From assembly GCA_949752735.1 (NCBI GenBank), contig OX457037.1, forward strand, positions 18,481,539-18,545,538: a stretch of DNA of 64,000 bases, read 5' to 3'. Under the pieces are notes generated by a model. The model made no database searches and was not told the DNA's origin. It saw only the letters and a program-made list of their open reading frames with translations. Below are positions 32,718-42,369 of this stretch, in pieces. The stretch's first letter is position 1. The number at the start of each line of letters is the position of its first letter. A program made the translations under genes and the position numbers. The stretch is from Lumbricus terrestris. Taxonomy: Eukaryota > Annelida > Clitellata > Crassiclitellata > Lumbricidae.

Positions 32718-33542
32718 ATGGCGCACTTCTATCTCACTTTGCCTAGCAACAGCTCCGCGGCATTTTATCCGAATAATACTATAGCGCAATTTACAACGCG
32801 TCTGGAGAACCCCATTTCTCTAAGCGGCGATTGGGAGGTTGCCCTTCTAGAATTATTCTATCATCACACGTGGAACAATTTAGACCGGCAAGAAGGCGGA
32901 ATAACATACACGCACGCCACGTTCACCGAAAGTGGATCGATGCAAAGCAATCCCATATTTAAAAGACGTTGGGTTCCGGCCGGCTACTACGAAACAGCTC
33001 AGCAACTTATCGATTACATAAACAAATTTATAAGAGAGGTTGCAGAGGAAAATGATTTGCTCGATTTTCCAAAATTTAGATACGATACAGTAACAAAAAG
33101 ATTGATGGGCGATATAAACAAAGGCACAAAGATTCATTTTTCGCGCGCATTATGTTCGATGCTTGGTATCGATGCTCAGCAGATGCCAATTCTCAACTAC
33201 GGCCAGGACGACGAGGCCATTTTGGAGTTTGTTGGCGATAGAACTTGCGATATAAATCGAGGATTTTCTGCTTTATATATTTATTGCGATGTACTCGAAC
33301 ATGTGCATGTGGGAGACACAAAAGCGCCCTTACTCAGAATAGTTAACGTCGATGGTAATGCTGGCGGCAACGTGCGCACAATCTACGAAAAGCCCGTCTA
33401 CATACCTCTGCAGCAGAAAAATTTCTACTCTATAGAGCTGCATATAAGGACAGACACGGGTGACCCAGTTTCATTCGAAAGCGGAAAGTGCATAGTCACA
33501 CTACACTTCAGGCACTGTAAAATTCCATATCTTTTGCAATGA
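32718..33542 (+). CDS. Capsid-associated (penton-like?) protein, paralog 2, 274 aa
   Basis: This is the tandem paralog of the preceding gene: MAHFYLTLPSNSS, FTTRLENPISLSGDWEVALL, KFRYDTVTKR, APLLRIVNVDG and YIPLQQKNFYSIELHI mirror it in order. The middle (about residues 140-200) is the most divergent part. The stop overlaps the next gene as ATGA (33539-33542). Two diverged copies may form a hetero-oligomeric vertex or have separate spike and base roles. The duplication is plain in the sequence; the role is inferred. Confidence 0.72.
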   Translation: MAHFYLTLPSNSSAAFYPNNTIAQFTTRLENPISLSGDWEVALLELFYHHTWNNLDRQEGGITYTHATFTESGSMQSNPIFKRRWVPAGYYETAQQLIDYINKFIREVAEENDLLDFPKFRYDTVTKRLMGDINKGTKIHFSRALCSMLGIDAQQMPILNYGQDDEAILEFVGDRTCDINRGFSALYIYCDVLEHVHVGDTKAPLLRIVNVDGNAGGNVRTIYEKPVYIPLQQKNFYSIELHIRTDTGDPVSFESGKCIVTLHFRHCKIPYLLQ

Positions 33543-33943
33543 AAAAACCATTCTGTTGCGATGCAAGTCGTTTGGCATACGAAGACTATTATATGCAGCA
33601 AAGTGGTAATGGCATGCCGTTTTTTCAGGGAGCTCGTCTTCAGCGCGGGCATGGAATTGGTAGTTTTCTTAGCGGGCTCTTTAGAAGCGCCTGGCCACTT
33701 ATACAGACTGGCGCTAAAGCACTTGGGAAACAAGCGTTGAGAACGGGTCTTCAGATTGCGAACGATGTGGCGGATGGCGATCCGATCATGGAGGCTGCCA
33801 AGCGTCGCGTGCCAGAAGGTATAAAGGCCTTTACATCTTCAAAAGATTTTAATGTTCAAAGTGGTAGCGGCCGGAAGAGACGTAAGCGGTCTCTGAGAAG
33901 AAATAAGAAAAGAATCAAGGAAGATATATTTGGTGCAGTTTAA
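33539..33943 (+). CDS. Minor virion/core protein (pVI/pX-like), 134 aa
   Basis: A glycine-rich segment and amphipathic helix (GHGIGSFLSGLFRSAWPLIQ, about 38-57) are followed by GKQALRTGLQIANDVADG, and the end is a strongly basic KRRKRSLRRNKKR tail. The layout resembles adenovirus-type pVI or core proteins, where the helix disturbs membranes or contacts hexons and the basic part binds DNA. Homology to a named protein is inferred from layout and position just before the major capsid gene, not demonstrated. An RRV/GSG-type site might be cut by the element's own protease, but I cannot prove it. The start is set by an ATGA overlap. Confidence 0.65.
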   Translation: MKKPFCCDASRLAYEDYYMQQSGNGMPFFQGARLQRGHGIGSFLSGLFRSAWPLIQTGAKALGKQALRTGLQIANDVADGDPIMEAAKRRVPEGIKAFTSSKDFNVQSGSGRKRRKRSLRRNKKRIKEDIFGAV

Positions 33944-33945
33944 AA

Positions 33946-35268
33946 ATGGCCTTCGTTCATCCCCAGTCTTGCGAGTGTGCAAAGAGCGAATTGGATCTTT
34001 TCAGCGTTCCTCCTACGAAGACCAGCATAGAATCTGGTTCGTACGTGGAATATAATCCAATAGCAACGATATCGCAGGGCACACCTATAGAATTCAGCAT
34101 AAGTGGGGCAGGTCAAGATTATATCGATCTGTCCAACACACAGCTGTTCGTCAGAGCGTCTATCATTAGAGCGAATAACGAAGGTACGGATGCAGGAGAT
34201 CACGTTGGACCAGTCAATCTTTTCCTACACAGTCTTTTTTCCGAAGTTGATATAACTCTAAACGACACTCTTGTCACTTCGTCAAATAACACATATGCAT
34301 ATAGAAGCTACCTCGAGACCCTACTCAGTTACGGAACGTCAAGCAAAAATTCACAACTCACCTCTGCTCTCTTTTACAAAGACACTGCAAGCCGCTTCGA
34401 AGAATGCAACCCGCACGATGATGCAGGCACGAACGCTGGATTCAAGAAGCGTAGCGTTCTGACAGACGAAGGCCGCGTGGTCGATATGTTGGGCGGCATT
34501 CACAGCGATCTATTCTTCCAGGAAAAATTCTTGCCAAACGACATTAATATAAAAATACGATTCGTAAGAAATAAAGATTCATTCTGTCTTATGTCCTCGG
34601 CGGCTGGGGCCGCATACAAAGTAAAAATATTGGAATGCAAATTGTATGTCAGAAAAGTCAAGTTAAGTCCATCAGTCTTCCTCGCACACGCGAAGGCGCT
34701 AGAGATTGGAAATCTGAAGTTTCCAATTCGAAGGGCCGTTTGCAAGACTTTTACGGTTCCCAGAGGGAATCTGGACGTTACGCAGGAGTGTCTTTTCACC
34801 GGTCAGCTTCCCACTCGCATCGTTCTTGGTTGTATCGATAATGACTCTTTTAATGGTAGCTATACGAAGAACCCATTCAATTTCAAACACATGAATGTGT
34901 CACAATTAAAAGTATACCTGGACGGGCAGCAACAAAGTATAAAGCCCTTGGAAACTAACTTTGCAACCAATCAGTTTGTAAATGCATATGCTTCCCTCTT
35001 TATGGGGACTGGCAAATGGCAAAGAAACGAAGGCAACGATATTAGCAGAGAAGATTACGCAAACGGATATTGCTTGTACGCATTCGATTTAACACCCGAT
35101 TTAGCAGAGGGCGGCCATTTTAATTTGCTGAAAAGTGGAAATGTGCGAGTCGATATAAAATTTGCACAGGCCTTGGATGCTACCATTAACGTTATTGCAT
35201 TTGCCGAGTTTGAAAACATATTGGAAATAGACAGATCACGCAACGTTCTTTTCGACTACAACAACTAA
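33946..35268 (+). CDS. Major capsid-like protein (F54H12.2-like family), 440 aa
   Basis: The N-terminus has CAKSELDLFSVPPTKTSIES, YVEYNPIATI and IEFSISGAGQDYIDLSNTQL. This is the highly conserved opening of the invertebrate family annotated after C. elegans F54H12.2, which I take to be the major capsid protein of this Polinton group. The 440-aa beta-rich length fits a double jelly-roll shell protein. It starts 3 bp after the stop of the core-like gene and ends 15 bp before the protease gene. Family membership is recognised from the N-terminal block; the double jelly-roll assignment is from family knowledge and needs a structure prediction. The frame is intact. Confidence 0.85.
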   Translation: MAFVHPQSCECAKSELDLFSVPPTKTSIESGSYVEYNPIATISQGTPIEFSISGAGQDYIDLSNTQLFVRASIIRANNEGTDAGDHVGPVNLFLHSLFSEVDITLNDTLVTSSNNTYAYRSYLETLLSYGTSSKNSQLTSALFYKDTASRFEECNPHDDAGTNAGFKKRSVLTDEGRVVDMLGGIHSDLFFQEKFLPNDINIKIRFVRNKDSFCLMSSAAGAAYKVKILECKLYVRKVKLSPSVFLAHAKALEIGNLKFPIRRAVCKTFTVPRGNLDVTQECLFTGQLPTRIVLGCIDNDSFNGSYTKNPFNFKHMNVSQLKVYLDGQQQSIKPLETNFATNQFVNAYASLFMGTGKWQRNEGNDISREDYANGYCLYAFDLTPDLAEGGHFNLLKSGNVRVDIKFAQALDATINVIAFAEFENILEIDRSRNVLFDYNN

Positions 35269-35282
35269 AGAAGAAGAACAAG

Positions 35283-35735
35283 ATGGATGGCATAACAATA
35301 GAAAATTATCTACGAAGAGATAGAAAGTGCGCTTCCATGTTTTTGGGCGTTTTCGCTAGCGACCGACTTCCGTATAGAATAGATAGAAATAAGCCTAGTA
35401 TCCTTGTGTGTAATACAGACAGATACGGCCAGCCTGGGGTACATTGGGTAGTGCTGTATATCGAAAGTCCACTTTATGGCGAATTTTTTGACTCTTTTGG
35501 ACGACCCCCAGACGTTCCATTCAGAACATATTTAAATACTCATTGTTCGTCTTGGATATATACTGGAAAACAGATTCAGAGTATTAGTAGTAGATTTTGC
35601 GGCCATTATTGCATTTTTTACGCTTTGCATAGATCTAGAGGGTATAATGTTAATGCGATTTGCAACATGTTCTCAAGCGACACTGGTCTTAACGATTTTT
35701 TATCGCACCGCTTTGTTTGTGACATGTACAAATAA
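35283..35735 (+). CDS. Adenain-type cysteine protease (C5/Ulp1 fold), 150 aa
   Basis: The catalytic order His-Asp-Gln-Cys is visible. H54 is in GVHWVVLYI, D70 in FFDSFG, Gln at 97 or 99 in GKQIQS, and C106 in RFCGHYCIFYAL. This spacing and the HWV, FDSFG and CGHYC words are characteristic of adenovirus-type virion proteases and Polinton PRO proteins. They mature capsid and core proteins during assembly. The length is slightly below the roughly 200 aa of adenain, as in other Polintons. It is the last gene of the element; its stop codon overlaps the first AATAAA. All catalytic residues are kept. Confidence 0.92.
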   Translation: MDGITIENYLRRDRKCASMFLGVFASDRLPYRIDRNKPSILVCNTDRYGQPGVHWVVLYIESPLYGEFFDSFGRPPDVPFRTYLNTHCSSWIYTGKQIQSISSRFCGHYCIFYALHRSRGYNVNAICNMFSSDTGLNDFLSHRFVCDMYK

Positions 35736-35805
35736 AAAGCTGTTGAAAATAAAAGATGGGTCTTTTTTCATTGCGTTTGCCGTGTGGTTTGTGGTGGTGG
35801 TGGTG
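35731..35805 (+). terminator. Poly(A) signal cluster at the end of the Polinton gene block
   Basis: AATAAA at 35731-35736 overlaps the protease stop, and a second AATAAA lies at 35748-35753. A GT-rich stretch (TGTGGTTTGTGGTGG) follows at about 35780-35805. That is a complete cleavage/polyadenylation arrangement. Confidence 0.75.
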
Positions 35806-36269
35806 ATGATCACTACTCTATGCTAAAGCATATATATATATATATAAAGCCATACATTATAATGCGGGCTGTCTAAGCTGCAGCTGCTCCGCTGCAGCAG
35901 AGGCTAATTATGGTGGCAAAGATTTGGGCGTGTCTACTATACAATGACCCCATCTGCCCAAATTCATCCGAGGTCATAGGAGGTCAGAAGAATGCAGACG
36001 AGCCCAAGCACGCTTGGACGAATGCCGGCAAGTCCAGGCAAGCTTGGACGAGAATTCTGCTGCTGACGTCAGGCTCTAGCAGCTGGTGCGTCCTGAGGAT
36101 GCTTTGCCAGGTGCATGATGATTAATTCTATTATGCTGGTCAGACGAGTGCAGGCTTGCTTGGGCGATTGCAGAGGAGATCAGACGAGAGTAGATGAGCT
36201 TGCGCGAGATTAGAAAATCGTTCAGTTGTTCGTAAGAGTTGGCGAATAGCACACAACTCAAATAAATGA
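35806..36269. other. Polinton 3' non-coding region with AGACGAG/GCTTGGACGA words
   Basis: Holds a (TA)n run, a short hairpin (CTGCAGC...GCTGCAG at about 35880-35900) and irregular repeats of CAAGCTTGGACGA and AGACGAG. No convincing gene was found. Confidence 0.5.
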
Positions 36270-36870
36270 CCAGAAAAAAGAGTTGTACAGAATCGAAAAA
36301 TGTCTCTTATAATTTTAAGCTATACCTCGTCTTATATTCCATGTCCTACAAAGCAAACTACCGTTTTAAAAGAATTGGTTGATGAATTCCTCACAAGTCA
36401 AAACAGAAATTTACAAATCGAACATGTCTCTTATAATTTAAAAAAATAGCCCGCATCTTACGGCGCATGTCCTATAAAGAAATCTGCCGTTTTAAAAGAG
36501 CTGTCTGGCGAATTCCTCACAAGTCAAAACAGACTCTTAAAAATCGAACATGTCTTTTAGTGCATGTGGCGCCATATAAATTGTGTGTATTTAAGCCTAT
36601 GTATCCGGTGTTGAAAATCGAAAGGCGCTGACGAAGCGTGGAGGAGGGGGAAGGGGGAGGAGGAGGGGGAGAGTCAAAATCAAAAGGTATCTCTTATAAT
36701 TTTAAAATATCGCTCGTCTTATAGTACAAAGAAATGATTTGAGAATGACTAAGTCTCTGTATCAGCTGTGCAATCGAAATGCGCTGACGAAGCATGGAGG
36801 AGGGGGAGGGGGAGGATGAGGGGGAGAGTCAAAATCAAAATGTATCTCTTATAGTACAAAGAAATGGTTT
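36270..36870. repeat. Right subterminal tandem arrays of the Polinton
   Basis: Two copies of an approximately 130-bp unit (ATGTCTCTTATAATTT ... GAATTCCTCACAAGTCAAAA) run from 36295 to 36555. They are followed by graded copies of an approximately 120-bp unit that contains GCGCTGACGAAGC and AGGAGGGGGA, at about 36625, 36780 and 36909, the last belonging to the TIR. GTGGCGCCATATAAATTGTG at 36565-36584 is the inverse of a site at 28617-28636, marking older, longer inverted repeats. Confidence 0.75.
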
Positions 36871-37347
36871 GAGAATGACTAAGTCTCTGTATCAGCTGTG
36901 CAATCGAAATGCGCTGACGAAGCATGGAGGAGGGGGAGGGGGAGGGAGAGGGGGAGGGGAGGGGAGGGGAGGGAGGAGGGGAGGGGGAGGGTTAGGGTTA
37001 GGGTTAGGGTTAGGGTTAGGGTTAGGGGGAGGAGGGGCGCGCATGCCCTTCCCAAGCCCTTCCCAAGCCCTTCCCCTTCCCCAGCCCCTTCCCCAGCCCT
37101 TCCCCACCCCTTCCCCACCCCTTCAGCATCCCTGCAGCATCATCATCATCATCATCATCATCATCATAATACAAAAGAACAAAAGATCAAAAGGATCAAA
37201 GAGCGTGATCAGTGAAGCGTGACGATTTATAGCCCAGTGGGCCAAAAACATTGGTCTTCAGTGAGAGTATACATTACAGATGACGTCATACAGTCACGTG
37301 ACGGGCCAGAAAAGTGGAAGGGCTTACTACATTGTATTTCCTCTACT
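36865..37347 (-). repeat. Right terminal inverted repeat of the Polinton
   Basis: Inverse of 28085-28555 with the same block order: GCGCTGACGAAGC, G-rich tract, TTAGGG array, AAGGGCTTGGGAAGG-type repeats, (CAT)n, then the unique end. CRE, E-box and TATA motifs are kept. Confidence 0.9.
36988..37027 (+). repeat. Telomere-type (TTAGGG)n array in right TIR
   Basis: Six full units plus partial ends, matching the left array in unit number. Confidence 0.95.
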
Positions 37348-37353
37348 CATATT
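37348..37353. repeat. Right target-site duplication of the Polinton (CATATT)
   Basis: Exact copy of 28079-28084. Confidence 0.93.
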
Positions 37354-38303
37354 ATATGAATTCATTTTATGCAAAGCGGCTTTCAGCTGTCTATAGTCGT
37401 CTTTCTTCGTCAGAAGTGAAACATTTCTGGGACCTTTATGAAAGCAACTTGGATAGGAATTCCAGAATCTGTTTAGATCGTCTTCTTTTCCAGTCGATTG
37501 CGTAGAACAGTGGCGTAGATTATAGCATAATTCAGTGTGTCAAACTCTGAGTTGCTTTCTTCAAGTGATAAATGAACCAAGCTGATGATGGACCGTCTAT
37601 CTCCTTGACTACACAGCCCATCCATTGCATTATTACAATATCCTATAATACGCCAAAGTAGGTCGCCCGTTGTCAATGCAAAGAGATCCACAACTCATTC
37701 GCTTATTATGAGAATTTACACAGCGACTCACAGAGATATCCACTCAGATGTTAAATGTCAGAGCACCGAATCACTGAAATAACTGAATTGTCGTTGGTTT
37801 TCAGATTACAATAGATTTCCAATTGTAATCGGGGTCGAGCACTCCATCTCCGTGACTACCCTGCCCCCATTGCGTACTAAAATTGCGCCGAAGTACTGTT
37901 GCCGCTGCAAAGAGATGTGCAACTGTCCACTCATGTATTCACTCTGGGAATTCATTAAGCGTCTTTTCAAGATATCTACTCAGAGCACCTTCTCAAGACA
38001 TGCTTACAATGCAGAGGAGCTCGTTCATTTTGAGAATTTAAATAGGGCCTTTTAAATATATTTATTGAAAGGTATCAATTCATTCTGATAATTTATTTAT
38101 GGGCCTTTTAAAGATAGATCTATTTATTCAAAGACATTAATTCCATCTGACAATTCATATAGCGACTCTTCAAGATATCTCTTCTGAGAGAGAACTCTGC
38201 GCAAGCCCTTAATATGATGTTAAACGCAATTACAGCGAATCAGCTGGACTAATTGTGTTTTGTCAGATTGTAATCGTATAAGTTGGATGCGGTTGTTGTT
38301 TAG
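37354..38303. other. Distal part of intron 2, nothing recognised
   Basis: AT-rich sequence. CTTCAAGATATCTACTCAGA words recur at 37735, 37970 and 38167, so a degenerate repeat is present. No exon is supported before 38304. Confidence 0.4.
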
Positions 38304-38506
38304 GAGTGTTCCTGATGATGACGGTTATGGTTTTTGCCGACAACGCCTTCCGTCTCCAGTGCAAGGACTTCTGGGTGGGTGGTGAGCCAAACACGAACCG
38401 TCTCGGCTTCTCGTGGGGCTTCGAGGTGGCTGCCTGCGTCCTGTCCTTCGTTTCTGGCGGATTCCTCGTCTGGCTCGTCGTCCTCAAGGGACGGGATGAC
38501 ATATGA
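38304..38506 (+). CDS. Claudin/PMP22-like protein, exon 3 (terminal)
   Basis: Exon 3 encodes residues 148 (shared) to 214 and the TGA stop. It completes membrane helix 3 (VFLMMTVMVFA), gives a short second loop (DNAFRLQCKDFWVGGEPNTN), and supplies helix 4 (about 185-207, GFEVAACVLSFVSGGFLVWLVVL) with a short charged tail KGRDDI. The acceptor is GTTGTTTAG before GAGTG; G from exon 2 plus GA gives Gly148. Third-position GC is higher here than in the surrounding intron. No PDZ-type C-terminal motif is obvious. Confidence 0.8.
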
Positions 38507-38674
38507 GCATGATGCCACATCGCCGCTGGTGACGTAGGCCCCAACGGATGCAACGAGCGACATCTGCTTGCTGACGGAGGAAAAACGAAAGAGTCTGCAG
38601 ACGATAAATATAGATGGGAATTTAGAATCTCGTGGGAGACTATTCGATGACACACGTCTTCTGAACGACCGGAG

Positions 38675-38680
38675 AATAAA
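38675..38680 (+). terminator. Poly(A) signal of the claudin-like gene
   Basis: AATAAA lies 169 bp after the stop codon, in an AT-rich 3' context. Confidence 0.55.
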
Positions 38681-38719
38681 CGACACTTTATGATTTCATT
38701 GACCTATTGAACTTTCACC

Positions 38720-38815
38720 CACCCACCAATGCACACACACAAACACACACAAACAAACACACACAAACACAAACAAACGCGCAAACACACGCGCAAACAT
38801 ACACACACAAATACA
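38720..38815. repeat. (CACA/CAAA)n tract
   Basis: Imperfect CA repeat with CAAA units. Confidence 0.85.
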
Positions 38816-40315
38816 ATCTCAGCGTAGAATGTTCACTTTTGCCATCATAAAAACCTTCGTATGGCATTCACTGGATGCTACGACTTAAAAAAATACATTA
38901 CGAGTTACGATTCACACGTAGGGAGGAAAAGCATGAAAATTGATGACGGCCGCACAACTAACTATTCTCCGCACTGCATGCTATTGTTTCAATTCATTGA
39001 GAATAGAATCATTGTTAATTATGCACGCGTGAATTTAGATTTTTACATAGCGCATGTAGGAACCTAAAGAGTAGGCGATGTATGCAGATACAATTATAAG
39101 GTGCATAGCAAGTGAAGCTGGAAATGTCTATAAAAGGTCGACACTGTTCATCATGTTCAGCTGTTAACGGCTTAAAAATATAGTGCATCATAAATCGAGT
39201 GAATTAGCCATCTCGCTAAGACTAGTGTTGATGATAATTTAAGATTCGTTTTAACATAGGTGAGTCTTGTTGCTAGTTGTCGCATTGGGCTTTTAACGTA
39301 GTGTATTATAGTGTCAACCTGATTGTACATAATTATTAAGAATGGTCATGACATAAGTATCATGAGTATCGCACGATAAATTATTTTAACGCAGATAATA
39401 CAGGCTTTAGAGTGTAAGATTGCACATTGGTGCAACAAAATCATAGTGTTAACACTTAAATCACTGTTCTAACTAACGTACTGTAAAATTAGGATTTATT
39501 TAGGTCTACATTATTTTGTCAGCAGCGAATGCGCACTACAACCTGATGAGAAAGTGATTTGAATGCAATGAAATGACTTTTAGACTTTGTAGATGTTTTT
39601 TGTGCAACCTGCTTCTTGATGTAAGTTATAGAAACTGTGAACGTCTTTGCGCTTTAGAAGTTTTGAAACGGAGACAGATTTGACTCCTGCAGAAGAATTG
39701 ATGTTCATTATATTGATCTGCATGTCAACTATTGCTTTTTGGTTTTGTTATTAAAGTATTGGATAGAAAAAGGCTTCATGTACATGTAGAATTTTGAAAT
39801 TAGTAAACGGTATATAGATGTAAATAGGAAAGTCTTCAACATAAGGCGGAGAAATGGGAAATAACGAAGGAAAAAAGCGAAGAAAGAAAAATGGATGAAA
39901 GATGGAAAAGAAGGAACTGAGGAAAGAAAGGAATCAGAAGCTGTTGAGTCCAACTCACTGCGAAATGACTTATAGAATCTATACGCGTTGAAACGGGCAA
40001 TGACAAATGTGTAGACCTTACAAATTGACAAAATAAGCTAAATTTAAAGGAATGTAAGACTAGAGATCGAGATACCTGTTAGTAGATAGAGGTATGGCAT
40101 ACATGTAAATCTGGGTTCAATTGTGTAACACCATATAATTATAATTATAATTATATATAAGTAGGCTAAACGTATTTTGTGCTTTTTTCCTTTTAAATTG
40201 TTGTCAGGAATGAAAATGAATTATTTTATATTGGGTCGTCAAGAGTCAAGTATAACATATCTATGTTTGCAGGTCTCTATATCCCGGTAGTGCAATGCAT
40301 AAGGTAGGTTATATA
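38816..40315. other. Non-genic DNA, nothing recognised
   Basis: AT-rich with no domain-bearing frame. A purine-rich patch lies at about 39845-39935. Confidence 0.4.
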
Positions 40316-40319
40316 GTAC

Positions 40320-40520
40320 CTCCCTCTCCCTCTCTCTCTTCCTCTCCCGCTCCCTCTCCCTCTCCCTCTCGCTCTCCTTCTCCCTCTCCCTCTCGCTCTC
40401 CCTCTCCCTTTCCCGTAGTAGAAGTAGTGCTAGTAGTAGTAGTAGTAGTTGTTGTTGTAGTAGTAGTAGTAGTAGTAGCAGCAGCAGTAGTATATATAGT
40501 AGTAGTAGTAGTAGAGGTGG

Positions 40521-40608
<88 letters not shown>

Positions 40609-40626
40609 TAGTAGTAGTAGTAGTAG
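40320..40626. repeat. (CTCTCC)n then (TAG/CAG)n tracts
   Basis: A pyrimidine tract of CCCTCTCC units at 40320-40412 is followed by TAG units grading into a pure CAG block (about 40571-40608) and back to TAG. Confidence 0.93.
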
Positions 40627-40752
40627 AAATTGAGTGCTAAATCGCTCTTTCAAAACAATTAATTTACTTCTCGATATTCCAAGATCCCATGATTCTTAAG
40701 AGACTTTGACCACATTGCTGGATGTCGCCTTTCCTTACTGAGACAACCAGAT

Positions 40753-41322
40753 GGTGTCAAGACAATTGGTCTACAGACAACTCGTCTAACGACACTGGTC
40801 TACAGACAACTGGTCCAGCACTTGAGAAATGGATGCTGGATGAAGGTAAAATGGAGGTTGGATTGATGAAAAAACGCAAGAGAAATGGAATCTGGATGAG
40901 GGTTCTTTTACAGGTGAAATAGAATGTGGATTGAGGAAAATAGCGCACGAGAACTAAAAGCTGGATGAAGGTATTTTTAGATCTGAAATAGAAGCTGGAT
41001 TGATGAAAAACGCTTAAGTAATGGAAGCTGGATGAAGGTATTTTATATCTGAAATAGATCCCGGGTTGACGAAAATAACGAGCGAGAAATAGAAGGTATT
41101 TTTTGATCTGAAGTAGAAGCTGGATGCATGTTGAAATACATTAGTGAAAAATCATCAATCCAGCGTCCATTTAAGCTAGAAAATCATATAACGCTCTTTT
41201 TCCATAAATACGGCTTCTATTTCATCAATACGAGTCGTCTGTAGACCAGTTATCGTTAGACGAATTGTCTGGAGACCACTTGTCGTTAGACGAGTTGTCT
41301 GCAGACCAATTGTCGTGGAACC
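40753..41322. mobile_element. Fold-back MITE with 9-bp target duplication (copy B)
   Basis: Starts GGTGTCAAGACAATTGG and ends CCAATTGTCGTGGAACC. The arms are tandem words GGTCTACAGACAACT and GTCTAACGACA, the equivalents of those in copy A (250-729). The inside is again the GAAGCTGGATTGATGAAA minisatellite. Flanks CAACCAGAT and CACGCAGAT match in 7 of 9 positions. Confidence 0.68.
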
Positions 41323-41846
41323 CACGCAGATGTCGCTAGCGTGCGCGTAAACATCAGACGAAACACGTACAGTCACAATGCGTAATCAGTTGAGTGTCAA
41401 TGGTGACGTCAGGGTCGTCACCCCAACTGAAACAGGGATGATGGATCGTGGTAGCGTGTGTCTGGATGAACAGTAGTCGGTGGGTTTGGGGTCATTGGGT
41501 ACGAAATTGAGTTTACGACCAGGAAATTGCCTGAGGTTGAAATCTGTGGACGGAAAGAAAAATATGGAAAACAGAAAATTGTGTGGCATGTGCTGGGAAC
41601 TAGCAGGAGGAACGGCAACTTTTGGCCTTGACTGCTTGTTGGATCTACGAGATTGCGGTAGCTGGACAGTGACGGGTCTTCTGTGATCTGAGCAACGTGT
41701 GTTTATCGATTAGCCTTTTGCTCTTAGTACCTTCTGCATTATTAGGTTTATGTTGGCAGCGCCTTGGTGGGGCACTTGAAAGAACTGTTTCGGGGCTCAT
41801 AATTAAAATACCTTACATAGGCCTACATTGTATTGTATAAAAATAT

Positions 41847-42130
41847 TTATATAGCGCCTATGCTCGGGTGAACCGTTCAGAGGCGCTCCCAGTGTGCAAG
41901 GCCACTAGAGAAGAAATAGGTTTTGAGAAAAGAAAATGAGGAGGGATTACCAGTCAGAAGTTGAGATTGAGTAGAAGGAGACAGCGTATTCCAAAGAGAG
42001 GGCCAATTGACGTAAAGGAACGGGACTGAGCCATAGCCGTTCTAGTAGGAGGTACAAGAAGATCAAATCTGTTTAAAGAGCGGAGTGGACGATAAATATG
42101 AATAAGCCTACCGAAAAACGCCATCATACT
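41847..42130 (-). mobile_element. Retroposon-like repeat sharing the SINE tail
   Basis: TTTATATAGCGCC...CAGAGGCGCTCCCAGTG matches 11942-11990. The remaining body (GCGTATTCCAAAGAGAGGG, GCCGTTCTAGTAGGAGG) is related in layout but not closely in sequence to that copy. Likely the 3' end of a LINE or SINE on the minus strand. Confidence 0.45.
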
Positions 42131-42209
42131 AAGTTAGCTATTTTAAAATAATTGGAACTCGATCATGACAGGGTGACAATAATAATATTATTGTCTTATA
42201 TTGTTATCA

Positions 42210-42211
<2 letters not shown>

Positions 42212-42273
<62 letters not shown>
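42212..42273. repeat. (TTA)n microsatellite
   Basis: Pure trinucleotide run of about 60 bp. Confidence 0.95.
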
Positions 42274-42293
42274 CCTAAATTCACCTGTCAGAT

Positions 42294-42369
42294 AATAACG
42301 ACCATAATAATTATGGTCGTTATTCCGTTATTATTAATTATCCCACAATATTATTGTGGAATAATTAAT
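42294..42369. repeat. Two adjacent perfect palindromes
   Basis: 42294-42324 (arms AATAACGACCATAAT) and 42333-42369 (arms beginning ATTAATTAT with CCACAATA) are both self-complementary, eight bases apart, directly after the TTA tract. Either could extrude as a cruciform. Confidence 0.85.

Larger units (their letters stand above)
28085..37347 (+). mobile_element. Complete Polinton/Maverick-like element, 9,263 bp
   Basis: The element begins AGTAGAGGAAATACAATG and ends with its exact reverse complement, directly inside CATATT duplications. Inverted repeats of about 470 bp enclose ten same-strand open frames. The set includes an integrase, an A32/FtsK-type packaging ATPase, a C5-type cysteine protease, a major capsid-like protein and several minor virion-like proteins, which is the Polinton hallmark set. 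Usual Polintons are about 15-20 kb and carry a protein-primed DNA polymerase B; none is seen here. All frames are open, the duplication is perfect, and the repeats differ mainly in tandem copy number, so the insertion looks recent. It lies in intron 2 of the claudin-like gene in the same orientation. Confidence 0.95.

Noticed and set aside
28085..37347. Possibility that a DNA polymerase B gene is hidden in the Polinton
   Set aside because: All gaps between genes are under about 60 bp except the two ends, and neither end region holds a frame above about 140 codons outside simple repeats.
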